Shown in pieces: positions 1 through 8,328 of a stretch of 46,638 nt of DNA (its first letter is position 1; each line of letters opens with the position of its first letter). Under the pieces are notes generated by a model. That model had not been told where the DNA came from. It saw nothing but the letters and a program-made list of their open reading frames with translations, and did not search any database. This stretch comes from Actinomycetota bacterium (GTDB lineage: Bacteria; Actinomycetota; Actinomycetes; S36-B12; CAIYMF01). The stretch spans positions 1-46,638 of the forward strand of contig WLRQ01000014.1 of NCBI GenBank assembly GCA_009697815.1, read 5' to 3'. The position numbers and the translations under genes are program-made.

Positions 1-863
1 ACCTTCACGACCGTCGCCGCACGGGTGTCGGGCTGACGGTCGGCCGGGAACAACAGTGTGGGCAACCGATCGCGGTTGCGGGCCTCACCCGCTGCCCCGA
101 CGACAACGGGCCTGTCGCCCTCGCGCGCCTCATCGGCCGCGACGACGTCGGCCACCACGCAGGTGACATTGTCTGGTGCGCCAGCTTCGAGCGCCGCGTC
201 GACCAAGCCCGTGACTGCGGCGGTGGGATCGGTGAGAAGCAGGAGTTCATGGATGCGGTCATCGGATACGAAGCCGCACAGGCCATCGCTGCAGACGAGG
301 TAGCGATCACCGTCACGCGCTTCGCGCACGGTGATGTCGGGCTCGGCAGGATGAACGCCGTCGATCGCTCGCATCAGCAAATTGCGTCGCGGGTGGAGCA
401 GCGCCTCGGCGGGGGTGATCTGGCCTGAGTCGACGAGAGTCTGGACATAGGTGTGGTCGCGCGTCACCTGGGTGAACACGCCCTCGCGCAGGAGGTAGGC
501 GCGTGAATCGCCGACGTGAAGTACTGCAACCCGAGGAGGGTCACCACCGAGCCATGCCAGTGCCGTGAGGGTCGTACCCATGCCCGCGTACTGCGACTGT
601 GCGGCGACGAGGTCGGCGATCCGCTCACTCGCGACCACCACGGCCTCGGATAGCCGCTCGAGCGCCTCGGCGTCGCCGAGCCCTGCTGGCTCCACTTCCG
701 ACATCGTGGCAATGGCAATGGCGGAGGCGAGCTCACCCGCGGCATGACCACCCATGCCGTCAGCGACGACGAGTAATTGCCTTCCGGCATAGCCGGAGTC
801 TTCGTTGCCGGGACGAACAAGGCCGACGTCTGACCGAGCGGCAGAGCGCAACATGAGCACCAT
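1..863 (-). CDS. pstP: PP2C-family serine/threonine protein phosphatase PstP (partial, 3' part off the left edge)
   Basis: Reading the minus strand from the ATG at 863 gives an open frame running off the window. It starts MVLMLRSAARSDVGLVRPG, followed by NEDS and DGMGGHAAG, and later GMGTT, HVGDSRAYL, RDHTYVQTL, CSDGL and DNVTCVVADV. These are the metal-binding aspartate and glycine motifs of PP2C phosphatases, in the order seen in mycobacterial PstP. The catalytic domain is about residues 5-240, and the part lost at the edge would be the membrane anchor and extracellular tail. PstP removes phosphates placed by PknA/PknB-type kinases on cell-division and wall-synthesis proteins. It lies directly downstream of fhaB with 6 bases between them, the usual actinobacterial order (fhaA-fhaB-pstP-rodA-pbpA-pknA/B), so rodA probably follows outside the window. 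An ATG at 854 is an alternative start. Confidence 0.93.
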   Translation of the reverse strand, partial: MVLMLRSAARSDVGLVRPGNEDSGYAGRQLLVVADGMGGHAAGELASAIAIATMSEVEPAGLGDAEALERLSEAVVVASERIADLVAAQSQYAGMGTTLTALAWLGGDPPRVAVLHVGDSRAYLLREGVFTQVTRDHTYVQTLVDSGQITPAEALLHPRRNLLMRAIDGVHPAEPDITVREARDGDRYLVCSDGLCGFVSDDRIHELLLLTDPTAAVTGLVDAALEAGAPDNVTCVVADVVAADEAREGDRPVVVGAAGEARNRDRLPTLLFPADRQPDTRAATVVK

Positions 864-869
864 CTCAGG

Positions 870-1370
870 TCACCGCCTCAGTTCCAGGACGGTGCGACCG
901 ACCTTGAGCTGGTGACCAACCCTCAAGGGCGTGGGGCCGGTAAGGCGTGTGCGATCAATCCAGGTGCCGTTCGTCGAGCCGAGGTCTTCGACGATCCACG
1001 AGCCGGACGTGAGGCGGACCCGGGCATGTGCACTGCTGGCGTAGTCGTCATCGAGGACGAGGGTGGAATCGGGGGCGCGGCCCAGCGTGATGTCGGCCGA
1101 GCCGAGGGGAATCACCGTGCCGGCCAGCGGGCCTTCGACCACCACGAGGGTCCGAACCCCTGACTTCGGAGCGCGGGAGGCCTTCTCCCCTCGGGTCGTC
1201 GGCGCGGTTCGACCATCGCCGCGTGAGCGTGGCACCGCAACGGCAACGAGGGGTCGGGCATCGCGTGGTGCCCGAAGGTCGCGGCGCAGCGCGATCACGG
1301 CGACGAGCACGAGAGACCAGATCAGGGCCAGGAATCCCAGGCGCACAAGGGTGAGCAGCAGATCGGACAC
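870..1370 (-). CDS. fhaB: FHA-domain membrane-anchored protein FhaB (FipA)
   Basis: A 166-residue protein with one N-terminal membrane segment (about residues 3-24, LLLTLVRLGFLALIWSLVLV) and a C-terminal FHA domain (about 85-166). The FHA phosphothreonine-binding motifs are visible: LGRAPDSTLVLDDDYASSAHAR (Arg and Ser-His loop, quoted in part) and EDLGSTNGTW. The GTG at 1370 is chosen because the predicted protein then begins with the membrane segment, as in mycobacterial FhaB; longer readings translate fhaA out of frame. FhaB binds phosphorylated partners of the PknA/PknB kinases and is linked to the divisome. It lies 7 bases after fhaA and just before pstP, so the three are probably cotranscribed. 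Confidence 0.92.
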   Translation of the reverse strand: MSDLLLTLVRLGFLALIWSLVLVAVIALRRDLRAPRDARPLVAVAVPRSRGDGRTAPTTRGEKASRAPKSGVRTLVVVEGPLAGTVIPLGSADITLGRAPDSTLVLDDDYASSAHARVRLTSGSWIVEDLGSTNGTWIDRTRLTGPTPLRVGHQLKVGRTVLELRR

Positions 1371-1377
1371 GGTGGGG

Positions 1378-2076
1378 TCATCCCGCCCGGAACGTGAGCC
1401 GTGTGTCCCCGAGTTGGACGACCGCGCCGTCGTGGAGCACGGTCTCGCCCACCTGCACCCCGTCGACGTAGGTGCCGTTGGTGGAATCGAGGTCGCGCAG
1501 CACGACCTCGCGGCCGAGCAGGATCTCGGCATGATGCCGTGAGACCCCAGGGTCGTCGATGCGGATGTCGACGTCAGTGCCTCGGCCGAGGCGAGTGACT
1601 GCTCGGCTGAGCGGGTGGGCTGTGTCGTCGGCGACTAGGCGTGGCTGGCCGGCGCCCTTGTCGGGGTTGCCCTGCGCCGGGCGGGGCTGTGCCGCGGTGG
1701 AGATTTCCGCCTTCGCTTCGCTGTAGACCCGGAAGAGTCCGGTGTCGAGATCCTCGTCGAGGTCGAGTGAGACGTCGGTGCCGCCAAGGAAGGTGTAGCG
1801 CTGCTCCTCGGCGTACTCGCCCACCATGACAGCGAGCTCCGCGGTGAGGGTGCTCGCGTAGACCGAGAGCCGGTCGAAGTCGTGGGGGCTCAGGTCCACC
1901 TTGAACACGTTGGGGACGACCGTGCGTCCGCGGCTGACCACGGCGGCGCGATCATCGATCTCTCGTTGCAGGGCCGATGCGATCTCAACGGGCTGAACCT
2001 CGGCCTTGAAGGCGCGAGCGAAGGCGCCATTCACCAGGCGATCGAGCCGCTGCTCGAAGCGGTCGAGCAGACCCAC
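1378..2076 (-). CDS. fhaA: FHA-domain protein FhaA with N-terminal DUF3662
   Basis: A 232-residue protein. Residues 1-115 form the DUF3662 domain (MGLLDRFEQRLDRLVNGAFA, later PNVFKVDLSPHDFDRL). A shorter, less conserved linker follows (to about 150), then an FHA domain with TRLGRGTDVDIRIDD, VSRHHAEI and RDLDSTNGTYVDG, the classic Gly-Arg, Ser-Arg-His and Ser-Thr-Asn-Gly loops. The GTG at 2076 is preceded by GGGAGG at good spacing. The linker is short compared with mycobacterial FhaA (about 530 residues), which carries a long repetitive middle. In mycobacteria FhaA recognises the phosphorylated pseudokinase domain of MviN, tying kinase signalling to peptidoglycan precursor export. It is probably the first gene of the fhaA-fhaB-pstP operon; 2077-2230 is left for its promoter. 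Confidence 0.92.
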   Translation of the reverse strand: MGLLDRFEQRLDRLVNGAFARAFKAEVQPVEIASALQREIDDRAAVVSRGRTVVPNVFKVDLSPHDFDRLSVYASTLTAELAVMVGEYAEEQRYTFLGGTDVSLDLDEDLDTGLFRVYSEAKAEISTAAQPRPAQGNPDKGAGQPRLVADDTAHPLSRAVTRLGRGTDVDIRIDDPGVSRHHAEILLGREVVLRDLDSTNGTYVDGVQVGETVLHDGAVVQLGDTRLTFRAG

Positions 2077-2230
2077 GGCGCCTCCCACTTCGATTGGGGG
2101 ACGCGGCGCCTGGCGGGCGCACGCGACCTCAGGATTGATCGTAACTGTGAGGGACCTCCGCGCCAGCGTGCCAGGGCTGAATCTGCGTCGTCTCAAGCCC
2201 CGGAGCGTGCGTGTTAGCCTTTCCCGGCGC

Positions 2231-2317
2231 GCGCGAGTGGCGGAATAGGCAGACGCGCACGGTTCAGGTCCGTGTGCCCGAAAGGGCGTAGGGGTTCAAC
2301 TCCCCTCTCGCGCACCA
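2231..2317 (+). tRNA. tRNA-Leu (anticodon CAG), CCA encoded
   Basis: The acceptor strands GCGCGAG (2231-2237) and CTCGCGC (2307-2313) pair perfectly, followed by discriminator A at 2314 and an encoded CCA at 2315-2317. The anticodon loop reads TTCAGGT, giving CAG. A long variable arm (class II) and the GGTTCAACTCC T-loop region are present. A tRNA-Leu next to fhaA is also the arrangement in mycobacteria. Confidence 0.96.
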
Positions 2318-2320
2318 TCA

Positions 2321-2353
2321 CAGGCACCCCGGGTCTCCGACCAGGGGTGCCTG
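2321..2353 (+). terminator. Hairpin directly after tRNA-Leu
   Basis: A perfect 10-base stem, CAGGCACCCC (2321-2330) with GGGGTGCCTG (2344-2353), around a 13-base loop, starting 3 bases after the tRNA CCA end. No real U-tract follows (TCGTGCTC), as is common in high-GC actinobacteria. Confidence 0.7.
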
Positions 2354-2418
2354 TCGTGCTCAGGCTCCTCCGTCGCCAGCGCAGCGACCACGGCGCCGTG
2401 ATGTGCTGGACTGGTGCC

Positions 2419-3300
2419 GTGCCCGCACTCCTCGCCCTGCTCTCCAGCCTGATCTGGGGCGTCGCCGACTTTGCCGGCGGCCTTGCGTCGCGCCGTTCGA
2501 CCGCGCTGCAAACCCTGATGGTCACGACGCCTGCGGGACTTGTCCTGATCTTGCCGATCGGCATACTCATGGGGGGCAATGTCTCGGGGACGGCCATTCC
2601 GGGCATCGGAGCAGGAGTCTTCGGAGCCGTGGGCATCCTGCTCCTCTACGCGGCCTTCGCCGCAGGTCCCATGGGAATCGTCTCGCCACTGTCGGCCGTA
2701 CTCGGTGCCGCGCTACCGGTTCTCGTGGGACTCATCAGGGGTGACCGACCGGGGCTGCCCGCCTACCTTGGCATGGCGCTCGCGGTGGTGGCCATCGTCA
2801 CCGTGGGCCTCGAGCCGCATGCTCCGACGGACGACCGCGATCACCAGCAGATGAACCGTCGGGCGTTCCTGCTCTCTCTTGGTGCGGGAATGTGCATCGG
2901 GATGTTCTTCACGCTCATCTCCTTCGGCCCGACCGACGGTGGGCTATGGCCGGTGGTCTGGTCGCGTCTGACCTCGACCATCGTGGTCATCGCGCTCGCG
3001 TTGGTGATGTGGGCCCTTTCGCGGTCGAAGTCCCCGGGGTCTGGCCCGCCGCGGTTCGTTCCGGCCCTGAACTCGGTGCGCGGGCTCGCGGTTCTGGCAG
3101 GAATTCTTGATGTCGCCGCCAATGGCTTCTACGTACTCGCCGCGCAGGTCGGGTTGTTGTCGGTGGTGGCGATTCTTGGCTCGCTCTACCCCGCAGCGAC
3201 GGTGCTCCTGGCGCGTTTCCTGCTCGCCGAGCGACTGCGGCCTATCCAGAAGCTCGGCATGGTGACGGCCTTGGTTGCAGCAGTGCTCCTGGCTATCTGA
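2419..3300 (+). CDS. EamA/DMT-superfamily transporter
   Basis: About 293 residues with ten hydrophobic segments in two repeated halves of five, the EamA (DMT) plan. It begins MPALLALLSSLIWGVADFAG, the typical first helix of these exporters, and the second half ends SVVAILGSLYPAATVLLARF, the conserved segment before the last helix. It probably moves a metabolite across the inner membrane; the substrate cannot be told. The GTG at 2419 is chosen because it puts the first helix at the N-terminus; ATG 2401 is an alternative. A longer open frame upstream runs back through the tRNA-Leu gene and is not credible. It is followed after a short gap by two small membrane proteins on the same strand. Confidence 0.85.
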   Translation: MPALLALLSSLIWGVADFAGGLASRRSTALQTLMVTTPAGLVLILPIGILMGGNVSGTAIPGIGAGVFGAVGILLLYAAFAAGPMGIVSPLSAVLGAALPVLVGLIRGDRPGLPAYLGMALAVVAIVTVGLEPHAPTDDRDHQQMNRRAFLLSLGAGMCIGMFFTLISFGPTDGGLWPVVWSRLTSTIVVIALALVMWALSRSKSPGSGPPRFVPALNSVRGLAVLAGILDVAANGFYVLAAQVGLLSVVAILGSLYPAATVLLARFLLAERLRPIQKLGMVTALVAAVLLAI

Positions 3301-3372
3301 CAATCATTCGGGGTGAAGACTCTCGAGTAGGGGCCCTGCGATCCATCGAGGCACCACAATCACGGAGTGATC

Positions 3373-3813
3373 ATGACCGGCGTGAGCCTTCTCGGTACGA
3401 CCCGCGGCCTGACGGACTCGGTTGCTTCGCTGACTCCCGTCGTGTCCTGGCCCTGGCCGCTGCTCTCGATGGTGATCACGGTGATCGCGCTGGTCATTGC
3501 GGCGGTCTGCGCTGTGCTCGCCGTGATGAAGAAGTCCACCCCGATGGTGGTCCTAGCCCTTGTCGGGATCCTGGAAGCGGCCATCGCGGTTCTCGCGATT
3601 GCGATGGTCTTGGAGTGGGGATCGGCTCAAGGCCCGGCGGAACCGTTCGTGTACCTCGGCTACCTGCTCATGTGCCTTGCCACCCCGCCCGCCATGGTGT
3701 GGTGGGCGCGAGGTGAGCCCGGCCGATGGGGCAGTGGTGTCCTTGCCGTGGCGGGTCTGATGCTGCCCGTGCTTCTCCTGCGACTGCAGCAGGTCTGGAC
3801 CGGACGTGCCTGA
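3373..3813 (+). CDS. Small integral membrane protein of unknown function
   Basis: 146 residues with four predicted membrane segments (about residues 25-55, 60-80, 90-108 and 118-138). A GGAG at 3364-3367 sits five bases before the ATG at 3373, favouring that start over the GTG two codons earlier. Its last 8 bases overlap the GTG start of the next gene, so the two are probably translationally coupled and their products may act together. No enzymatic motif is seen and I do not recognise the family. Confidence 0.7.
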   Translation: MTGVSLLGTTRGLTDSVASLTPVVSWPWPLLSMVITVIALVIAAVCAVLAVMKKSTPMVVLALVGILEAAIAVLAIAMVLEWGSAQGPAEPFVYLGYLLMCLATPPAMVWWARGEPGRWGSGVLAVAGLMLPVLLLRLQQVWTGRA

Positions 3814-4288
3814 GCCCGCCGACGTGGGATCGGCGATTCCCTCGCCCCCCGAGCCCGAGATCCACCAGATCCCGTCGACACGTCGCGGGGCTGGGCGGGT
3901 TCTCGTCGCCGTCTACGCGGTCTTCGCGATCGCGGCAACGAGCCGTGCCGGGGTGCAGTTGGTCACGAAGTTCAGCGACGCCCGACTGGCCTACGTGCTC
4001 TCCGCATTCGCCGCGGTCGTGTACGTCGTGATTACGGCCGCATTGATCAAGGGAACGGCGACGGCCCGACGCGTTGCCACGATCGGCATCGTGATCGAGC
4101 TCATCGGGGTGCTCGTCGTCGGTGCCTTCAGCTACGTCGATTCCGCGGTGTTCCCGCGCGCAACCGTGTGGTCGCACTTCGGCGAGGGCTACGGATTCGT
4201 TCCGTTGCTGCTGCCGATCCTCGGGCTGTGGTTCCTGCGCCGCAGTAACGCTGCCCGTTCATCTGCCGCCCGATCTGCCGTGCGCTAG
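3806..4288 (+). CDS. Small integral membrane protein of unknown function, coupled to the previous gene
   Basis: 160 residues: a 28-residue proline- and glutamate-containing cytosolic N-terminus (VGSAIPSPPEPEIHQIPS), then four hydrophobic segments, the last ending LLPILGLWFLRRS. It starts with a GTG inside the end of the preceding membrane protein gene (8-base overlap), typical of a coupled pair. Its stop overlaps tail-to-tail with the stop of the monooxygenase on the other strand through a shared CTAG. No function can be assigned. Confidence 0.7.
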   Translation: MPEPADVGSAIPSPPEPEIHQIPSTRRGAGRVLVAVYAVFAIAATSRAGVQLVTKFSDARLAYVLSAFAAVVYVVITAALIKGTATARRVATIGIVIELIGVLVVGAFSYVDSAVFPRATVWSHFGEGYGFVPLLLPILGLWFLRRSNAARSSAARSAVR

Positions 4289-4653
4289 AGCGACTGTGCC
4301 GCGACGACGCTCGACATCCGAAGTCTCACGGGGTCGAGCCGCATGATCCCGGGATTCTCCGCGACGAGGTCGGGAAGTTCGGCCATCAGGCGCGCGAAGA
4401 GCGGCGCATTGCGGTGCTCCTCGAGTGCGGCTTCGTCGCGGAACCACTCGTAGAGCCACACGACGTCGAGATCATCGGGGTCGATGGCGACCAGGAATGC
4501 CTCGGTTCCCGGTTCTTGATCGAGGTCGTCGACATAGCGGTTGAGGACGTCGAGGGCGCCCGCGCGCCGACCTGGCTGGACGGGTATCCGCACCAGGAGC
4601 CCGATGCGCCCAGGGAGCACCGCATCGACGGGCGGCTGATCCTGATCTCTCAC
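4285..4653 (-). CDS. Antibiotic biosynthesis monooxygenase (ABM) domain protein, YgiN-like
   Basis: About 122 residues with an ABM-type ferredoxin-like fold over most of the length: RIGLLVRIPVQPGRRAGALDVL, then LVAIDPDDLDVVWLYEWFRDEAALEEHRNAP (quoted in parts), the strand-helix pattern and His/Asn region of quinol or antibiotic monooxygenases. Members oxidise quinols or aromatic polyketides without cofactor, but many are of unknown substrate. The start is uncertain: GTG 4653 is given, GTG 4668 is also possible. It is divergent from the FAD-linked oxidase at 4797, so the interval probably holds both promoters. Confidence 0.78.
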   Translation of the reverse strand: MRDQDQPPVDAVLPGRIGLLVRIPVQPGRRAGALDVLNRYVDDLDQEPGTEAFLVAIDPDDLDVVWLYEWFRDEAALEEHRNAPLFARLMAELPDLVAENPGIMRLDPVRLRMSSVVAAQSL

Positions 4654-4796
4654 GCCGACAAGTGTCACCCATCGATCGACGGGACACCAGAGCGACCCGC
4701 GCATCGCCACCGCTCAAGAGCGGTGGTCAGGACGATCACCGGCCCAGGCGACTCGTCCTTGGCGTGATGTGCAGAGCGCGTGTGATCGGGCAGGAT

Positions 4797-6170
4797 GTGG
4801 AGGTGCCTGACGCCTCTGCCACCTCACGGCTGCTCACTGACCTCGCGTCGCTTGTTGGTGAGGCTCACGTGCTCACCGATCCCGACGTCACCGCGTCCTA
4901 CGGCATCGACTGGTCGCGTCGCTTCTCTGGTCCGGTGCTCGCGGTCGTGCGTCCGGCCGACACGGCGCAGGTGGCCGCGGTCGTGGCTGTGGTCGTGGCT
5001 GCAGGTGTCCCGGTGTTGCCGCAAGGTGGTAACACCGGCCTCGTCGGCGGCTCAGTGCCATCGCCGGAAGGGCCGGCCGTCGTGGTGATCTCGACGCGTC
5101 GGCTCACTCATCTCGATCCCGTCGATGACTTGGCAGGACAGGTCACGGTCGGTGCGGGAGTGGTGCTAGCCGATCTGCAGCGACATGTCAGTGCCGCTGG
5201 GTGGGAGTACGGCGTCGACCTTGCCGCGCGCGACAGCGCCACCGTGGGCGGCACGATCGCCACCAACGCGGGCGGAATCCGCGTGTGCTGCCACGGCATG
5301 ACCCGTCGTCAGGTGGTCGGCATCGAAGCCGTACTTCCCGACTCGTCGGTGATCTCCCATCTTGCAGGGCTCCCCAAGGACAACACCGGATACGACCTCA
5401 CCGGCCTGATGGTCGGCAGTGAGGGCACGTTGGGCATCGTCACCGGAGCGAGGCTTCGGCTGGTACGTCCTGCGATCGCGTCCGCCGTCGCCCTGATCGG
5501 GGTTCGCGACGCCGCGGATGCCCTCGCTCTCGTGCGTTCGATCGTCCCTCGTGGCGTCCGCCTGCTCGCCGGTGAGATTCTCGACGCGGCGACCTTGCGC
5601 CTGGTCTGCGACGTCACGGGGTTCCCGTGGCCGCTCGCCGACCACGCCGACCACGTCCTGCTCGTGGAGACCGAATCGCCCGCGCCGGGAGAGATCGCTC
5701 TCGACATTCCCCTGGACCGTGACGCGGTGGTTGCTGTCGATGCCGCAGATCGAGCCCGGTTCTGGGCCTACCGCGACCGGGTGTCCGAGTGCCTATCCAC
5801 CCTGGGTGTGCCGCATCGCTTCGACATCTCGGTGCCGCTCGAACGGATCGACGAGTTCGTGGCCGAGATGCGCAATCGCCTGGTGAGCATCGCGGAGGTG
5901 CACACCGTTCTGGTGTTCGGGCACCTCGTCGATGGCAACCTCCATATCGAGGTGCTGGGTCCGGATGCCGACGATGAGCGCGCCGACGCGCTGGTGCTGC
6001 GCTGCGTCGCGGACCACGGCGGGTCGATCTCGGCCGAGCACGGTGTCGGACGGGCGAAGGCGGCCTATCTGGGGCTCTCGCGCAGTGAGGCTGAGATCGC
6101 GGCGATGCGTGCGGTGAAGGCGGCGTTCGATCCGCACGCGCTGTTCAACCCCGGAGTTCTGCTGCCCTGA
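4797..6170 (+). CDS. FAD-binding oxidoreductase, GlcD / D-2-hydroxyacid dehydrogenase type
   Basis: About 457 residues. The N-terminal PCMH-type FAD-binding domain carries PQGGNTGLVGGSVP and later GGTIATNAGGIR, MVGSEGTLGIVTG and the pyrophosphate-binding glycines. The C-terminal FAD-oxidase_C domain has VFGHLVDGNLHIEVLG and ends with SAEHGVGRAKAAYL, the conserved His-Gly-x-Gly-Arg of this family. Such enzymes oxidise glycolate, D-lactate or D-2-hydroxyglutarate and pass electrons to quinones. The substrate cannot be decided here. Starts at GTG 4797, GTG 4803 and ATG 4767 are all possible; 4797 is favoured by AGGAT just upstream. Confidence 0.9.
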   Translation: MEVPDASATSRLLTDLASLVGEAHVLTDPDVTASYGIDWSRRFSGPVLAVVRPADTAQVAAVVAVVVAAGVPVLPQGGNTGLVGGSVPSPEGPAVVVISTRRLTHLDPVDDLAGQVTVGAGVVLADLQRHVSAAGWEYGVDLAARDSATVGGTIATNAGGIRVCCHGMTRRQVVGIEAVLPDSSVISHLAGLPKDNTGYDLTGLMVGSEGTLGIVTGARLRLVRPAIASAVALIGVRDAADALALVRSIVPRGVRLLAGEILDAATLRLVCDVTGFPWPLADHADHVLLVETESPAPGEIALDIPLDRDAVVAVDAADRARFWAYRDRVSECLSTLGVPHRFDISVPLERIDEFVAEMRNRLVSIAEVHTVLVFGHLVDGNLHIEVLGPDADDERADALVLRCVADHGGSISAEHGVGRAKAAYLGLSRSEAEIAAMRAVKAAFDPHALFNPGVLLP

Positions 6171-6221
6171 TCCGGGTCCGCCCTCACCTGGTTGCGCCAC
6201 AACCGGTGACACCATGGCTCT

Positions 6222-7055
6222 GTGACTGTTGTCGTCGCCCACCGGGGTGCGAGTGCGGATGCTCCCGAGCACACGCTGGCGGCCTACGTGCAGGCCGTCG
6301 CCGACGGCGCCGATGCCCTCGAGTGCGATGTGCGACTCACGGCCGACGGCCACCTCGTGTGCGTCCACGATCGACGGATCGATCGCACGAGTTCGGGACG
6401 AGGTGTGGTCTCGGTGATGACCCTTGCCGATCTCGACCGGCTGGACTTCGGGCGCTGGAAGGCCGACACGCTCCGACCCGAGCTCGATGACGAGCCGCTG
6501 CTACTTGATGAAGGGCACCGTCGCGTCCTCACCCTCGATCGGCTTCTCGAGCTCGTGGTCGACTCCGACCGCGAGGTGGGCCTGGCGATCGAGACCAAGC
6601 ATCCGACCCGTTACGCGGGTTTGGTCGAGCAGCGAACCGTGGAGTTGCTGCGGCACTTCGGGCTCGCGCGTCCCCGACGTGAAGGCGATTCGCGCATTCG
6701 GATCATGAGCTTCTCGCAGTTGTCGATGCGCCGGGTGCGCGAACTCGCACCCGGACTGCCGACGGTGTTCTTGATGGACCGGGTTCCGCTGCGCTTGCGC
6801 GACGGATCACTTCCTTTCGGCGCGCGAATCGCTGGGCCCTCCATCGAGATCGTGAGGGCTCACCCGCGTTACGTCCAGAGGGCCCACGCGGCCGGTGTCG
6901 CGGTGCATGTCTGGACGGTCGATGAGCCGGCTGATGTCGATCTGTGCGTCGCACTCGGCGTGGAGGCGATCATCACCAACCGCCCTCGTGAGGTGCTGGC
7001 CCACCTGGACGGTCCGGGACGCCCCCGTCGAACCGACGTTCGCGCTCAGGCGTGA
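6222..7055 (+). CDS. Glycerophosphodiester phosphodiesterase (GDPD)
   Basis: 277 residues over the whole GDPD TIM barrel. VVAHRGASADAPEHTLAAY holds the catalytic His-Arg and the Glu of the first metal site, ALECDVRLTADG the Glu-x-Asp pair, and VCVHDRRIDRTSSGRG the second His. The end has VHVWTVDEPADVD and AIITNRP, the typical last strands. It would hydrolyse glycerophosphodiesters from lipid turnover to glycerol-3-phosphate and an alcohol. There is no signal peptide, so it acts in the cytoplasm. The start is a GTG at 6222, 51 bases after the oxidase stop. Confidence 0.92.
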   Translation: MTVVVAHRGASADAPEHTLAAYVQAVADGADALECDVRLTADGHLVCVHDRRIDRTSSGRGVVSVMTLADLDRLDFGRWKADTLRPELDDEPLLLDEGHRRVLTLDRLLELVVDSDREVGLAIETKHPTRYAGLVEQRTVELLRHFGLARPRREGDSRIRIMSFSQLSMRRVRELAPGLPTVFLMDRVPLRLRDGSLPFGARIAGPSIEIVRAHPRYVQRAHAAGVAVHVWTVDEPADVDLCVALGVEAIITNRPREVLAHLDGPGRPRRTDVRAQA

Positions 7056-7100
7056 CCGCGTCGAGGCCATGTGCTCCGATGTCGCGTACGCTCGCCCACC

Positions 7101-8090
7101 GTGGCCAAGAAGCAGAACTCCTCCCGCCCCGTCCTTTCCCGCTCAGGTGCGGGTGTCGACGTCGTTGACGGCGCTGACATCCCCGTCGTCGGTCTGCGCG
7201 AGCCATGCCCGTGCGGCAGCGGCCGCCGCTACAAGGCCTGTCACGGTCGGGGCATCGCCGATGCCGGCCAGACCCTCGTGCACCGACCGTTCGAGGGGCT
7301 TGAGTCCGAGGGTGACTGGGTCGCCCTCCGCGAGATCGTGCCAGCGGCCACGGCTCCGCTGACGCTCGCCCCGCAGTATGCGGCGCGCCTCGACGGCCGC
7401 ACCGTCACTCTTGCCACGGTGCTGCCGATGGCGTGGCCCGCCCTGGTACGCAAGGACGGCCAGATCCTCCTCGGTCTCCAGACCACGACAGGCAGCGGGG
7501 ATACCAGCCGCGACATTGCCGGGGCACTCCTGCGCGCGCTCGACGCGGAACTAGGAAGCCCGGTGCCACCGGTCCGTTCCGGTGACGGCCCGCGCCTGCA
7601 GGATCTCCTCGCGCCGGTGCCGCTCGAGGTCACGGTGCACGCAGGATTCGACTTCTGGATCGAGGGCACCGGCACTGCGTCGACCCCCGAGGTCTCGGCT
7701 TCCCTTGAGCGCGCGAATGCCTCGGTGGTCCCCACCGAACGGCTTCAGGGTGTGACGGCCGCCTACTGGTGCCGCATCGGGGCCAAGGAGCACCTGCGCT
7801 GGGTGCAGCCGTATGCCGAGGAGCCGCTGCTCGACGCATTGGCCCGGATGCATGCCCGGGGTCAGGACGGTCTCGGGGAGGGCACCCGGCTGATCGGCAC
7901 CTTCCGCGCCCACGGTTTGCTTGTTCCGGTGTGGGACCTCGTCACGGGCACCGAGGTGGCTGCCGTCGAGGAGTCCGCGCGGGAGTTCGCCGTTCGGCTC
8001 GAGGCGGCCATGGGGGACACGGGCGATCTCTCCGAGTCTGAGCGCCGCGCACGTGCCGGCCTCACCAATCGTCAGGTCACGCTGCGCTAG
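7101..8090 (+). CDS. SEC-C motif protein, DUF5926 family
   Basis: 329 residues starting at the GTG at 7101 (VAKKQNSSRPVLSRSG). Residues 35-48 are a SEC-C zinc-binding motif, PCPCGSGRRYKACHG, with Cys36, Cys38, Cys47 and His48. The rest (about 50-329) is the DUF5926 region found in actinobacteria, without a recognised enzymatic motif. The SEC-C motif is best known at the C-terminus of SecA, where it binds zinc and SecB or ribosomes; here it is N-terminal and the role is unknown. It ends before a strong hairpin shared with the convergent GDT1 gene. Confidence 0.82.
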   Translation: MAKKQNSSRPVLSRSGAGVDVVDGADIPVVGLREPCPCGSGRRYKACHGRGIADAGQTLVHRPFEGLESEGDWVALREIVPAATAPLTLAPQYAARLDGRTVTLATVLPMAWPALVRKDGQILLGLQTTTGSGDTSRDIAGALLRALDAELGSPVPPVRSGDGPRLQDLLAPVPLEVTVHAGFDFWIEGTGTASTPEVSASLERANASVVPTERLQGVTAAYWCRIGAKEHLRWVQPYAEEPLLDALARMHARGQDGLGEGTRLIGTFRAHGLLVPVWDLVTGTEVAAVEESAREFAVRLEAAMGDTGDLSESERRARAGLTNRQVTLR

Positions 8091-8261
8091 TCCCTGAGCG
8101 GACGTCTCGCTCACCGCGCGCCCGGTATCCGCTGTGCCCACCGGAGATCGCGTCACCGGGCGTGATTCCGGGACGCTCTCGGATCGTCAAGGTTGATTCA
8201 AGAACAGGCAATCTGCGCGTCAATCACTTGAGAGCGCCCACCCCGCGACCTACCGTGGAGG

Positions 8262-8303
8262 TGATCGGACGCCCCCGCCTCCCCCGTCGGTGGCGTCCGA
8301 TCA
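8262..8303. terminator. Bidirectional hairpin between DUF5926 and GDT1 genes
   Basis: A 12-base perfect stem, 8262-8273 with 8292-8303, closes an 18-base loop and is followed on the plus strand by TTTCTCTCC. It sits between two convergent genes (ends at 8090 and 8329) and could terminate both. Confidence 0.65.
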
Positions 8304-8328
8304 TTTCTCTCCTGGGCCGCCGGTGTGC

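Noticed and set aside
2272-2418. Upstream extension of the EamA transporter frame
   Set aside because: It starts inside tRNA-Leu and crosses the hairpin after it; the transporter helix begins only near 2419.
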